Positions 22,301 to 32,400 of a stretch of DNA of 64,000 bases are shown piece by piece (the stretch's first letter is position 1; every line of letters starts with the position of its first letter). The stretch is from Kuschelorhynchus macadamiae (lineage: Eukaryota > Arthropoda > Insecta > Coleoptera > Curculionidae): contig JAUTXW010001314.1 of NCBI GenBank assembly GCA_030620095.1, positions 2,516,001-2,580,000 of the forward strand, in the 5' to 3' direction. The notes below the pieces were generated by a model. The model was not told where the DNA came from. It saw only the letters and a list, made by a program, of their open reading frames with translations, and made no database searches. Position numbers and translations under genes: made by a program.

Positions 22301-24430
22301 TTACAGCTTAAACAAATTTTTAATTTTATTACTTGGATTTTGAGTAGTGTTTTAACATGCTTTGTTCATAAGACGTGTAAATTTTCTAACAATAAAGCTT
22401 ATTTGATTTGATTATAACAGCTCAGTCACCATAGCCTGACAATATAACATTCATACTTTAACCGACCATCAACGTAAAGGCCCCAGAACTTGTTTTCAGT
22501 AAGATTTTGTAGGATGTTAGCCTCCAAATATGTGAACTGTTCTTTACCTTAATTATAACTTTAACTTTACTTATATTAGTATAACTTCTAATAATCTACC
22601 GTCATCAACGGCCCACAGAATTGAAATGTCATCCAGAATAAACTTTTAGCTATGCCATATTTCACCTTTAATTTTCATATTTACTAAAGTTAGCATCATA
22701 GTCAGAAAAAAACTAAATTTTAAATGCAGCAAAAATCAGTTCACATAATGTAAATCAGTATAATTAGTCATGATAAAAACTGTGTAAAAGTAGAGAGTTC
22801 ACCAAGAAAATTATTACTAAAATATCTAGATAATATGTACAAACATAGAGTAGGAAAATTACAAAACAAAATTTCAAAACTAAAAAATCTATGCGGTACC
22901 AAGTTTGAATTCTACAAAATTATTGAACAAATATTTACACATCAGTTTATAGTCAAACAATTTATGTTTAGAATAAAAAGTGTATGCCATATGCATATTT
23001 TACCATCAGACTATCTATTATATAAAAGTTGTCCGTATGTTTGCATTTTTGTCTTATGTCCATTTTTTTTCAAAAGGTGTCTGTCTAAGTAAAATATCAA
23101 ATTAAATTAAAAAAAAAAAGTTATAATATTGTTAATTGAATTTAATAATAGTTTATACTATAAACAAATTTGAGCATTTTTTCTTATAGTTGAATTTTAC
23201 CTACAAATTCATAAGAGTATATAAGGACACCCATGCACACGACTCCTTCTGCTATAACTACTTCTTGACAGAAAACTACTAATTTTCAAATTATGTTGTT
23301 TAATTTGATTCATTATGCAATTTGATAGTTGCTTAGTCTTAGATAAAGATTGTCATTTGTTAATGATTTTGTTTGATTATTTCCTTTAACACAGATACAT
23401 TTTAAATATTTACCAATTAATATAATCAGAACAGAATAATAATCATTTGTGGTATGTGTTCATATTAATTTTAAGTTTCCAATTAAGGAGCAAAGGTGAA
23501 TTTATATAGGCAAATAACATAAAATAGAACATTTAGATAGGCAAATAAGACAAAATAACATGGCCTTCACGATGACAGAATTCAATATTTTTTTATCTGA
23601 AAATCAAACTGCGCAAGTAGTTGTATGCACATGGCTGATAATGTCCTGATTGACTGACAAAACTATCAGCAAGTAGACATTTAAAAGGCATTTTATTAGT
23701 CAGTTACTTCTATTTCATTTGCCGCATGAAGGGCAAAATCATCAACTCTTATTTTTTGTAATTTCTTATTTTATTCCGATTATATATTGGATATCATGCA
23801 GTGTCACACTGGTGAATGAAAAGGTCATCTGGATATGTATCTTAAAAAATAACCAACTTGTTACAAATGAAAAAGTATATGTTTCTATGTGTATGGATGA
23901 TATATTTCTTTACCTAATACTGTCCAATTATCACTTTCATGTAAACCCTGTTTAGCAATTGTAAGTTTATTTTTCATTTTATCAAGTTTTTCAATTGTAT
24001 TAATACTATTTCTTGTATCTTGCTCAATCTGAATTATATCTTGTTTGACTTGTCCCATTTTATCTTTTAATACTAATGCTTCCTGTTGCAAAATCTTGGC
24101 ATCCCGCATGATTTTTGGTAAAGAGGCTAAAACCTGCTGACTGCTGTTTTCTAAAGAGTTATTCACTTGTTGAACATAAAGCTGAAGTTTCATAACAAGG
24201 CCCATCGTGTAATTCTATAAAAAAATATACACAACTTTTATTGAACAAATCTCACATAACTTAGAGATATACTCACGTCTCTTTTTTCCCTGGTTTCTCC
24301 ATCTTTTAAAGTTTGATTAACCCATTCCTTGATGTCAAAATTGTCTCTTGAAAATGAACTTATGTCCTAACAAAATACATATTTAAATTATTTGCATACT
24401 ATATAAAAATAGTAAAAACTTTCCTACCAT
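5989..24430 (-). CDS. COG7: COG7, conserved oligomeric Golgi complex subunit 7 (5' seven coding exons; gene continues off the left edge)
   Basis: COG7 belongs to lobe B of the COG tethering complex, which acts in retrograde vesicle traffic at the Golgi. Joined exons 24430-24428, 24366-24277, 24214-23914, 11770-11570, 9541-9128, 8881-8581 and 6448-5989 give 590 codons in one open frame with GT-AG junctions. The protein starts MDIS and has FDIKEWVNQ, LVMKLQLYVQQVN, GMQNSLKLLV and LKNRLEAIASPTIVQAFTS, each closely matching the human COG7 order. Human COG7 is about 770 residues, so roughly the last quarter is missing from the window. Introns 3 (12.1 kb) and others are swollen by transposons. Head-to-head with eRF1. 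Confidence 0.95.
6449..8580 (-). other. COG7 intron 6
   Basis: No exon or intact gene recognised. The part about 6700-7850 has less AT and a patchy, stop-ridden coding look, and may be a decayed transposon, but I could not name it. Confidence 0.5.
8581..8881 (-). CDS. COG7: COG7 coding exon 6
   Basis: 301 bases; acceptor TTTTTAG, donor GTAACT. Begins GKPDEKNVETLIKAIYRHL (first Gly split across the junction) and ends SNYIGFF. No internal stop. Confidence 0.92.
9128..9541 (-). CDS. COG7: COG7 coding exon 5
   Basis: 414 bases; acceptor TTTCAG, donor GTGAGT. Encodes RIPQLLKYYHNCQRDALVKK through SVIEQSSPG. The RxPQLLxYY block is a COG7 signature. Confidence 0.95.
9542..11569 (-). other. COG7 intron 4
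   Basis: AT-rich with no coding exon recognised. Contains the local direct duplication listed separately (10505-10675 and 10782-10960) and, near 11170, a short ACAGGATGTTTCATTT stretch like the ends of mariner-type elements. Confidence 0.6.
10505..10965. repeat. Diverged direct duplication, unit about 277 bp
   Basis: 10505-10675 and 10782-10960 share an ordered series of blocks: TCAATTTTAAA, TATCAATGTGAATTC, TATACAGTTTT followed by TTTCAACT, and a TTATTATAAATATAAATCAC block with GTATTAAT. Same orientation, about 277 bp apart. Confidence 0.75.
11570..11770 (-). CDS. COG7: COG7 coding exon 4
   Basis: 201 bases; acceptor GTTTAG, donor GTAGGT. Encodes NDLEEIFDSRNVEAISNK to the FTSSDA end, strongly matching the human segment with GMQNSL and LKNRLEA. 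The intron before it (11771-23913) is 12.1 kb and holds the LINE nest. Confidence 0.95.
12420..12900 (-). mobile_element. 5'-truncated LINE, 3' end only
   Basis: Minus strand encodes KQVEKLLRARAYYTVNEFL then a stop near 12800, the C-terminal end of a non-LTR reverse transcriptase ORF. The 3' UTR ends with CAATAAAGTG near 12450 (minus strand). The AYYTVNEF string recurs in the LINE at 14.8-22.4 kb, so the two are related. Confidence 0.75.
12900..13412 (+). mobile_element. 5'-truncated LINE, 3' end only (opposite strand)
   Basis: Plus strand encodes VRNQVDLKMFKKDVSYYLKK, the C-terminal tail of a LINE ORF2, followed by a 3' UTR ending in AATAAAGCATATTTGACTTT with short TTTGAC repeats at 13385-13410. 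It abuts the minus-strand LINE end at about 12900. Confidence 0.7.
13413..14770. other. COG7 intron 3, stretch without genes
   Basis: No exon seen. 13650-13770 shares a diverged repeat with 23495-23595 (listed separately). Confidence 0.5.
13650..13770 (+). repeat. Dispersed repeat, copy 1
   Basis: Shares ATAGGCAAATAACATAAAAT, then GAACATTTAGA-AGGCA-ATAA, then AAAATAACATG and AGAATTC with 23495-23595, same orientation. The copies flank the LINE nest and share nothing obvious with LINE sequence. Confidence 0.75.
14868..16296 (+). pseudogene. LINE ORF1: PHD-like zinc finger, coiled coil, SGNH-esterase-like domain
   Basis: Starts MSEALDYF at 14868. After an in-frame stop at about 14938 the same frame continues with CYGCNHILCKNC and YCTDCK, a Cys-rich PHD-like module. 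Then a long Glu/Lys-rich coiled coil follows (15100-15530), with more stops and frameshifts. The open part 15694-16296 has a DYVIIFIGKENA strand and VIVIGSPYVSNRNNFNKFL, which resembles the second half of the SGNH/GDSL esterase domain carried by ORF1 of several LINE groups. The catalytic N-terminal part of that domain is decayed. Inactive. Confidence 0.7.
16313..16344. repeat. (TTA)n microsatellite, 3' tail of the minus-strand LINE
   Basis: About eleven TTA units directly downstream (minus sense) of the LINE 3' UTR. Confidence 0.9.
16437..17027 (-). pseudogene. C-terminal part of a LINE reverse transcriptase (5'-truncated)
   Basis: Encodes DLGVRISHDLKWEHHIN, then YVRPLLEHAVVVWSPYFKKD and ERVQRRATK, the thumb/C-terminal region common to CR1/Jockey-type ORF2. 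The frame is 196 codons and intact, but the RT core (fingers, palm, YADD) is missing, as usual for target-primed insertions that stop early. Confidence 0.88.
17030..17718 (+). pseudogene. LINE ORF2, endonuclease domain
   Basis: Reads QWNIQSIRPKYNELEQFL, LLLTEHWL, YRPPNSDVHSF, IILGGDLNINFL and LSDHDAI, the ordered motifs of the APE-type endonuclease of non-LTR retrotransposons, including the SDHxAI active-site motif. A stop and frame loss occur at about 17221-17280. Cut at 17718 by the next LINE. Confidence 0.85.
17719..20312 (-). mobile_element. 5'-truncated LINE inserted in the ORF2 of the larger LINE
   Basis: Minus-strand element. Its 3' tail is a (TAAA)n-type run with a duplicated AAAGGCTATTTA unit (plus strand 17720-17780). 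Its 5' end, at about 20312, is within the endonuclease. The host LINE's ORF2 is interrupted at 17718 and resumes at about 20313. Confidence 0.85.
18003..20300 (-). pseudogene. Jockey-type LINE ORF2 (end of endonuclease, RT), catalytic Asp lost
   Basis: Three overlapping frames: 20300-19562 (end of endonuclease and linker), 19608-19060 (RT fingers with KTAKVIPIFKKGD and FRPISIL) and 19088-18003 (palm and thumb). The palm has DFQKAFDQ and SSGVPQGSNLGPLLFLIFIN, which look sound, but the catalytic box is LAYTNDLK instead of YADD. Thus the first catalytic Asp of that box is replaced by Asn, and the RT is predicted dead apart from the frameshifts. The C-terminal region LEYAAVVWNPIY is conserved. 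Confidence 0.9.
20313..22150 (+). pseudogene. LINE ORF2, RT and C-terminal part of the plus-strand LINE, catalytic box mutated
   Basis: Continues the ORF2 begun at 17030. Frames 20313-20547, 20531-20818, 20823-21377 and 21484-21690 give linker and RT. Seen are CLKKSNIIPVFKGGD, NYRPISLLP, CDLSKAFDCVSHGILL and FLLYVNDLPSL. The YADD-equivalent reads FADNPT, so the second Asp is Asn. The segment between 21377 and 21484 has a stop and a frameshift in the GxPQGS region. Confidence 0.88.
22413..23913. other. COG7 intron 3, left of exon 3
   Basis: AT-rich, no exon recognised. Contains copy 2 of the dispersed repeat at 23495-23595. Confidence 0.5.
23495..23595 (+). repeat. Dispersed repeat, copy 2
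   Basis: Same orientation as 13650-13770, shares ATAGGCAAATAACATAAAAT and AAAATAACATG blocks. Confidence 0.75.
23914..24214 (-). CDS. COG7: COG7 coding exon 3
   Basis: 301 bases starting NYTMGLVMKLQ, predicted long coiled helices (QQVNNSLENSSQQVL; LKDKMGQVKQDI). Acceptor ATAG, donor GTAAAG, ends in phase 1. Confidence 0.95.
24277..24366 (-). CDS. COG7: COG7 coding exon 2
   Basis: Thirty codons, phase 0 at both ends, acceptor TTAG and donor GTGAGT. Encodes the segment with NFDIKEWVNQTLKDGE, the conserved N-terminus of COG7. Confidence 0.92.
24428..24430 (-). CDS. COG7: COG7 coding exon 1: start codon only
   Basis: The ATG is the last codon of exon 1, followed at once by the donor GTAGGA. 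Exon 2 begins GAC ATA AGT, giving MDIS, parallel to MDFS at the start of human COG7. The 5' UTR lies at 24431 and rightwards, in a sequence rich in CAAAA repeats; its end cannot be fixed. Confidence 0.85.
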
Positions 24431-24901
24431 TATTTTTGTTGACTATTCACAAATCACAAAACAAAAACAAAACATGGAGATGTTTTGTGGTTGTGTTAAG
24501 TGTCGACGTTCCTCGTCACTCTTCTTTTCTTCTTCTATTAAGATTATCAATCTCAGCTATCAGGAATATTCAGCCGCTTTAGTTGATTGCCGTTTTTTAC
24601 AAATCGGAGCAGAAATCCACCATAACATGAGTCTGGGTGAGTCCTATAGTCCCTGCTCTAGACTAAAATTTAAAACGAACTAAAACTTATAACTAGAAAA
24701 AAATCCAAAATAAAATACTCACTTCAACAAAACTGTAAAGAACATGCTCCAGGACCAACATGCAAAATACTGGATATATTTACATTTATTATATTCTAAA
24801 TTGTCTCTTCTGGAAAATGTATGCATTCATACAATGTCATGTCCACTTATAATTCTACAAAAAGTAGTAAGTTCTTTTCTTGAAAAATCTCTAAATCCTT
24901 T

Positions 24902-24927
24902 AAACCACGGTTGTTTAGCCGTGGTTT
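24902..24927. repeat. Short perfect inverted repeat
   Basis: AAACCACGG and CCGTGGTTT, a 9-bp stem with an 8-base loop. Could fold as a hairpin; no known role. Confidence 0.6.
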
Positions 24928-26399
24928 GAAAACTGAAATTTCTGAGTGTAATTTTCCTTTTATTCCTCACTCAAATTCACAGACACAGACTTTAAATTTT
25001 ATAGGGATTGCGTCAGTCATAACATAGATTGTTCAGTGTTTAATGTGCTATATACCTATTGGTTCATTCTTACCTTCTTGCCCAATATGGAGTTGGCTGC
25101 CACTTTTTACAGTACGCTCGTATAAAGTCACTGTACCATTTTTTTCCATTTATTCATAAGAATTAGTATTTTAATTTACACATTGTTTTATCTTAATTCT
25201 ACACATTTTTTATATATTTATTTAATGATGTGTAAGGCACCTAGACGTCATGATACACCTGCATATGCCGATTACACCTACATGTGCCACTTTTTTGCTT
25301 TCAGTGCCATTCTCCAGCCCAATATGGTAGGATGTTCGGATGACGAGCTCTAAGCTCCCGGAACATCCCGAATCTTTCAAATAACTTTTTAATTTTTAAA
25401 ATGCATCTTAACTTCCACTAGATGCCCCTTGAGAGTACTACTAGTCTCACCAGATGACCATTTCTTTCAAGCTATCCCCTTACCCCTCCCACTCCCGGCC
25501 ATAACGCTAATATTCTATGTAGAACGGCGGCAGACGAACGTGATAGAATGCAAGAACATCTAGGCCTCACACGTTCACAGCGTCTGCTTCCTTTCTAGCG
25601 GGGTCGTTAGTTTCCACTCTAAGCGGCTGAGTCCCCCCGAATTAAAACAGTAAAACCGAACACGTGGAACCACTTATGTTAATAACACAGAGGTTTGCCT
25701 TCGACAAGACGAACCGGAAGACCCCTATTGGTTTGTCATATATTTCTGCGGTGTGGAGTATAAACAAGTGTAAGTTTTGTCCCATTTCCATATATATTCA
25801 TGAGAAGGGATATAGTTGTGTTATAAAAGCCGTAGAAAGATATTTAAAAAATAAAGCAATTTCACGAAAAAACGACCGGAATTTGTCAAAAAGCGCATGC
25901 GTAAGAACAGAAATAACATTTACCTACTTGATAAATTATCAAACAAAGCATATCGTTCCTATTTCATATAATTTATTTGATTTAATAATAATTACCTATA
26001 TAACGTTTCGTTATAAATAAATATTGTGTGTTAACGGATGTTAATCGTAAATTTCAATATCCCAGATATAAACTGTTGCGGATAGTAGCTCTTTTCAAAC
26101 CGTAAATTGTTACAGTTACGTAAATCTGTAGAAAAAAATTAACTTTTGGCAACATGTTTAGCGCATGTGCAGATTCGGCGGATACGGTAATATATTTTTT
26201 TAGTTGTTTCACTTTCCGGCAATAACTTTTCTTATCTGCACTCAAATGGAGGTTCCTAGTTCGGTGGTACTATCCAGGTCCGAGAATAATCACCACATAT
26301 TCTTGAAAACAGTATCGACCTAGGATGTAGCGCATATGTCTTCGAATTCCCGATATAACTTAAAAAAAATAAAACAAGTTATGAATTTCACACTCTTAG

Positions 26400-26401
<2 letters not shown>

Positions 26402-26459
<58 letters not shown>
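26402..26459. repeat. (TA)n microsatellite
   Basis: About 28 uninterrupted TA/AT units. Confidence 0.97.
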
Positions 26460-26461
<2 letters not shown>

Positions 26462-28356
26462 ATATATTTCCCCCAATAATATTCATTCGCTTGGCAAAAT
26501 CTTATTTTCTGTTGGAATTATTTCATTTTTCAAAAAGCCGGAGGATCCAGACTTAGAAAACAAAATATGAATTATGAATGCATTAATGGTAGGTACACAA
26601 AAGTGTGGCGTGTGTGTGGACCTTTTTTTTACAATCCCCAATTTTTTTTTTGGTGCGCCCCTGCAAACTCCACCTGCATCGAAACTTCTGCTACGTTTCC
26701 AATTATGGTACCCGTACTAGTATAAACAACCCGAGCAAATTCTGCAAAAATAGAAAGTCTGGACTTTTTCTAGTGTGGTGGAAGCGTCTTTACAGCAGCT
26801 AGCCAACTATGATGACTGCACATATTGAGATTTTTTTCTAAAAAAATACATAGTTAGCTGAATGTTTAAAGGCAAGAGGCTATAGTAATTAGAAGAGAGA
26901 ATGAGAGTAGTTTCTATAAAACTGTAAAAAGTGTAACATTTTTCATTCTTTTTAAATTTCCAAACAGTTGTTTGAAATATGAAAAAATCATTTACTAAAT
27001 GTTAACATTTAAATGATATTTAACGCTAAAATTTATGTTAAGATGTCAATTTTTTTCTAAACGTGAAAGTCCTAAATTCAAATTTGAGAGGCCAGAGGTC
27101 TATTGTTCTGAGGGCAGGCACTAGACTGAGTGAGATAAAGCCTGTAGTTTTGAATATAATATTAACAATATTCTTTTAATCTACTGTGTCACTGCTAGAC
27201 AAGGAAATAGTGTAAAATTAGCCTTTCATGTTATCGTTTACGCCTGTAAAGAAGTCAGTGAGAACTTGATATTCCCGTTTTAATATTTGTATTAATTTTT
27301 CTCACTCCCAAACTCCCCACCATCATATATTATCTCAGGTGGAAAGGATTGACAAGATTAGAACCCTTCATAAATTGTGGAGCCCATCTGCCTAATATCT
27401 TTAGGACGTAAGTTCCTTTTTCCTTTCACTTTTCCTCGCACCCATCCTTATCCAAAAATTTCCAATTAAAAATTGCTTTATTTAGCAATTGATAATTACG
27501 GTTTTATTGTAGTGATTTGAAAGTGAAAGAAGGTTATTAATTAAAAGGTAATGTACTATTTCAGTATTATAACCATGTATTAAACAGGTTTATTATAAAA
27601 ATTACTAAATGAAGTCATTCAGATGAAAGTGAACAACAACAGTCATGGGAATATAAATTTTGATGACAGATAACTCGGAAACGAAATCGTAAAAAATTTG
27701 ACTTGTATTCAAAATTTCGTGTAAACCATTAGTGGTAGACGAAAAATATTAAATCCAAATATTGTTAAAAATGGTCATTGCCATTAGAGGAAGTCAATTA
27801 AATGCATAAATAAAATATCGGAAGAACATATTTTTGTATTTAATATTGGCAACCATTTTCATTCGAAAAGAAAAGACAATATAATGAATAAAAACCTATT
27901 CAAAATTAAGTCACTCATTTTATAAAAGCAGCAGTTTTTAATACAGTTTCTTATGAATATTTTGTTAGATACGTGGACCGGTATTAGTTTCGCTGATGGT
28001 CGTGCTCAAGAGGTAGGATTGCATCTGCTTAGGTCAGGTTATGTTTATCAAAGTTGCAGGTTTTGACAGTGCTTTTATAGATATTTTGTTACATAGAGCG
28101 CGAATACACTAGGTGTATACGTACCTCGTTAGCACCAGTTTAGACACCGGAGTGCAAAGACACCATTGTTAAATTTATAATACATAGATTTGAGTAATAC
28201 GGTTTTAATGATGATACCTTTTGCTAACTCGGTAACGATACACCTAGAAAACGAAACGGTGCCGAAAAAAAAGAAAAACCTATTACACATGAACAGCTTT
28301 CAAAACTTTACGAAGGTATCAAAAATCATCAAAAAAAGCTGCTAAAAAAAACTTCA

Positions 28357-28515
28357 GATTTATAATCAGCATTCAAGAATCTACCAGTGTACGAAAAATT
28401 GCCAATACCGGCGATGATACGACGTACTATTGTTGATAATAACTCGAAAATTAAATTTTACCGGGAAATGTAACTTCGGATTTGTAATCAGCAACCTAAA
28501 ATCTACCGGTGTAAC
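28357..28515. repeat. Diverged 42-bp direct repeat
   Basis: AACTTCAGATTTATAATCAG at about 28360 and AACTTCGGATTTGTAATCAG at about 28472, each followed by AATCTACC-GTGT. The 27.6-28.55 kb stretch also has several ACTCGG/ACTCGAAA words like those in long mariner-type repeats, so it may be an old transposon. Confidence 0.65.
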
Positions 28516-29396
28516 AATAGTTATGACAAATAAGGGATCATGTTTCTAGAGGAAAAAGACATAATTTTAAGGTTATATTATGAATATTATTATACTATTT
28601 TACCATTCAAATAAACAGTTATTCAGACTGTGTCCGACTACCAAATGAGATATTTGATAGGTAACGCGTATTTATTTTGTAGATTCTAGCGTAATATAGC
28701 AATAAAGCAGCAATTTCAATATTTCAGATTTTTCATGCTCCACTCTACCAACGTTTGATATCTAATGTTGGCAACACTGAAATAAACTGGCATCTTAACG
28801 AAAAAGTTGTCACTCTGCATTTATCCCAATGTTTTTGAGCCTAACGTATTACAAAAGAAGAAGTATGTGATTTTTATTATTCAAGTCTACCACATTTGCA
28901 AATCGAAAGTTCCAGGCCGAAATACAAAATGTTATTATCCTTTACGGATTGATTTTACTCCGTAGCTACTTCTAATTAGCGCTAAACTATTATACCATCA
29001 TTACATTTTATGTGTAATTAGCTGTTAAGTAGATGGGTTTTGTGATGATTCATCATCAATCAGTGTCACCAACTACGTTGAAAAATTACTATACGTCAAA
29101 CAAAAATTCAAAGGAAATTTTGGGTTTTGGTAAGCTTTCCTTTTGAATTTCCCCTTGCTGGATTTCGGCTTGGAAGCCCAAGATACATTTGGAGTAAATA
29201 GTATATAGTCCCTCTATTTCCTTTTTTGAGCATGATTTTAAAATTATTCATTAAACCGTAAAATTCCAGTTAGAACCAGTTAAGATACAGTAAAACCAGC
29301 AAGAAGTGACCCGAAAAAGTTCATCGGCGTACAATCACGCCATTTTGCATATACCTCACGTTTTTTCAATAAAATTTAAACAAAAAGAAGGAAAAA

Positions 29397-29482
29397 ATGT
29401 CTGGAGAAGAAACATCCGCAGATCGCAATGTCGAAATTTGGAAAATCAAGAAATTAATTAAAAGTTTGGAATTAGCAAGGGG
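29397..29482 (+). CDS. eRF1: eRF1 exon 1 (coding part)
   Basis: ATG at 29397 in context AAAAAATGT, reads [20 protein letters not shown] and stops after ELARG with donor GTAAGT. The distance from the start to the conserved DRNVEIW equals that in human eRF1, supporting this start. No 5' UTR intron can be judged. Confidence 0.96.
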
Positions 29483-32400
29483 GTAAGTAGGTCTAATTAA
29501 TGATGTGGCACCAAAACATATTGCTTTATATTTCACCTAATATCTGCGTGCCTTTTAGTAAATAATTTTGGAAAGTATGTTTCCAGTATCTATTTATATA
29601 CTGCATTTGTTTAAGGTTTCATTATGGATTATTTTAAATTTAATTCAAACACACCCAGTTAATGTAATATGCACTTGCTTAGATATTAAGCCACAAAATC
29701 GTTCTTCTATAAAATACATGCACTCGAACCGTGCAGTCTTATAAAAGAGCTGTAGACAAGGCTACAAATAATATAAAAAATAGGTCATCTTATCCTATCA
29801 TTTTCATATGATCTTTTATTTTTGTTGAGAAGTGTTTCTGTATACTATCTATTAATATATGTTTGTATGGGGTGAATTCAGGTTTGGAATTTGTTATTCA
29901 AATTTCTTACATTTTATCACTGTAAAAAATATTTCTTATTCCCACAAAGTTCTGACCTTAAGCCCTTATTCTCTTTAATTTTCATCAACAACTTATCTGT
30001 GGTAAACCGATGATACTACTATATTCTTCTTGTTTGGTATTTGTAGGGCAGTGCTTGAGGACTGCTCAGTCTCTGTTAATGTTGACGTGGTACTCATATA
30101 TTGATATTCTGGTGGGCAGTGGATAAGTTAAGCACTTTGTGTTTAGAAATCTAAGCCACTGTACACCCAATAATGTTCTGTAGTAGGACTATTTCCTGTT
30201 ATGTCAAAGTCTTATTTCTTATGAGATATTTGCATGGGGTCAATGCAGTCTGGTTGGGTTGATGTCAGGTCTGCTTAGAGGACAAATTGCAAAAATGCCT
30301 TATTTTAGAAAACCTGCTTTATGTAAGGTATTATCTGGTCTCTTATCCAACTCATTGAGATGTCCACGAGCATGTAACATGTGTGAGGGATAATTTCTTG
30401 TCAAGATAATATTTGCTTGAAGATGCACCTTTTTAATAATTTGACGGAAGAGTTTTATATGTTCTGTTACGTAGATTGTAATATTTTAAATTGTAATGTT
30501 TTTAATTTAAATGTTAATGTGTATTTATACGTATTGTTCTCTGCGGTACTTTGTTGTTAACTAAGTTTTTGCTTTATACATTTATAGCTGACTATTAGCA
30601 TCAATAAAATAAGTATTGAGTAAAATATATTTTTTAATTTTCATTTCAGATCCATTAATACCGTTTTTTATAAAAACTCTATAACAAGGTTCTCTTATGA
30701 CTGTTTTTAATTCCTAGTGGGACAAGAAATATTAATATTAGCCCTATTATAATATGCTTTATTTGCAAAATCATATATTCATTCAATTTAATGTCACACG
30801 TTATCAGCCACATACATTTTAAAGTTAAATTTATTGCTATCTTGTTATATATATAATAACATATGTAGCTTTTTTGTTTTATAAACTGTTTTAACTATGA
30901 AATTAAATTTTGAGTCAACATCCACTATAGTTTAAATATTTGTATTAAAGGAAGGGCATCACATATACTAAGTTTTAATTTATAATTTACTGGTGACTCA
31001 GTTTGTGTCCTTAAATAAAACATCTATGTAATTTTGTAGCACCTTGTAAATCATTTTTATGTTTACCAAGGTAAAATGATGTAATCTTATAAAAAATGTT
31101 ACTTAAATTCTGGATAAAAAATGGTGTTAATGTTTTAGAAATTTTTTTATTAATTTGTAGCTTGCCTTTTATTTGTCGTTTAGCAAAGTTTTTAAGGTTC
31201 GACCTACATATATGTAGGGTATTCCTAGATATTGGGCTAATATGGTGAAGCTTGATTTTTTTGTTAAAATTTTCCTATCCTAATATACTTTTAAAATAGA
31301 AGTTTTATTTTGAGGTAGAAAATCTTGAATTTAAAACTTAAAGGGTCATGTAACTTAATATATTTTTTATGTATGCCTATAGGGTGTTTTAAAAAAGCAT
31401 TACAAGCAATCTATATTTTTTAATGGATCAGCCAACATATAAATGTTTGCCTCTTATGGCAAGGTTTTTCTTTTTTTTCTTGGTTGTCTTTAAAGTGTCA
31501 ACCCTAGTATATTTATAAATGTTTGTTACTTTGCTTGAAATATGACTTAACTACATGCCAACTCCACAACTTTTATATTTACCATTTTTTCTACTTTATA
31601 ATTAATTGGTTTATGCTATATATAAATTAAAAACCAAAGAGATGAGCTATTCTAGAAAAAATCAATAATTTTGCCTTTATCCAGGATTTCTCTCGTACAT
31701 AATTCCATTACATGCAGATAACAGAGTTTATACAGGATTATTCACGGAGGGTGACCTTTGAAGTTTATGGAGAACCAATTTACGGATTATTTTAAAATTT
31801 TGGTTAGAAACGTAACTAGCTATGATCTATCTTTATAAAATATTTTAAGTTCCACAGTGTTACCTCTTCTACCCGAAACTGGTGGCAATATCATTATTTT
31901 AAATGGAATATTTTTCAATTTTCAGCATCTATGTTCATTTCTGACTAATTTTGTAAATAGCTTTCTATACTTATCTGTAGCCGTTCTTGAGATATTAATT
32001 AATTTAATTTTTTTAGCGGAAACCGAACTTTTAAAAAGCCTTAATTTTTCCATGCTCTAAAACAATCTGAAGCTGAAATTCCGGTTACAATTAGGCAATG
32101 CCAGTACATATTTACTCCTTTGGCCATATTAATACCAGAGCATACAGGGTGGTTCAGAAGTATAAGTTTGTTAGTAACTTATGAAAAAAACCCAATATGA
32201 ATTTTTTTAAATGGGGCCCTCTGTATATGATTACTGATTTGAAATGCCGGTAAATGTAGCTCTTCATCTATGGATAGGTTCCCTATACCTAACATGTCAA
32301 GTTTTCGATTTATAGCTCTTCAACTAGACATATTTGAAGAGCTACATTTATTGGCATTTCAAATCAGTAATCATATACAGGGTGTACTATTTAAAAATTC

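Larger units (their letters stand above)
14770..22412 (+). mobile_element. Non-LTR retrotransposon (CR1/L2/Jockey-type), near full length, decayed, split by two later LINEs
   Basis: Read on the plus strand: a GC-richer 5' region at 14770-14860, ORF1 from 14868 to about 16296, then an apurinic-type endonuclease at 17030-17718, reverse transcriptase at about 20313-21700, a C-terminal segment FWREVKKVLVGKAYYTVNEF at about 22050, and a 3' UTR ending in AATAAAGCTTATTTG near 22410. A minus-strand LINE sits between ORF1 and ORF2 (16310-17028) and another between endonuclease and RT (17719-20312). Without them it would be about 4.3 kb. It lies in COG7 intron 3. Confidence 0.85.
24431..29396. other. 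Intergenic region between divergent COG7 and eRF1
   Basis: Head-to-head spacer of about 5 kb holding both promoters and 5' UTRs, none of which I can place from sequence alone. Includes a 9-bp stem hairpin (24902-24927), a GC-richer patch at about 25440-25660, a (TA)n at 26402-26459 and a diverged 42-bp direct repeat (28360, 28472). No coding exon recognised; the 118-codon frame at 25664-26020 has no motif I know. Confidence 0.6.

Noticed and set aside
25664..26020. 118-codon plus-strand open frame between COG7 and eRF1
   Set aside because: No motif, no domain, AT-driven composition and no splice context; likely chance.
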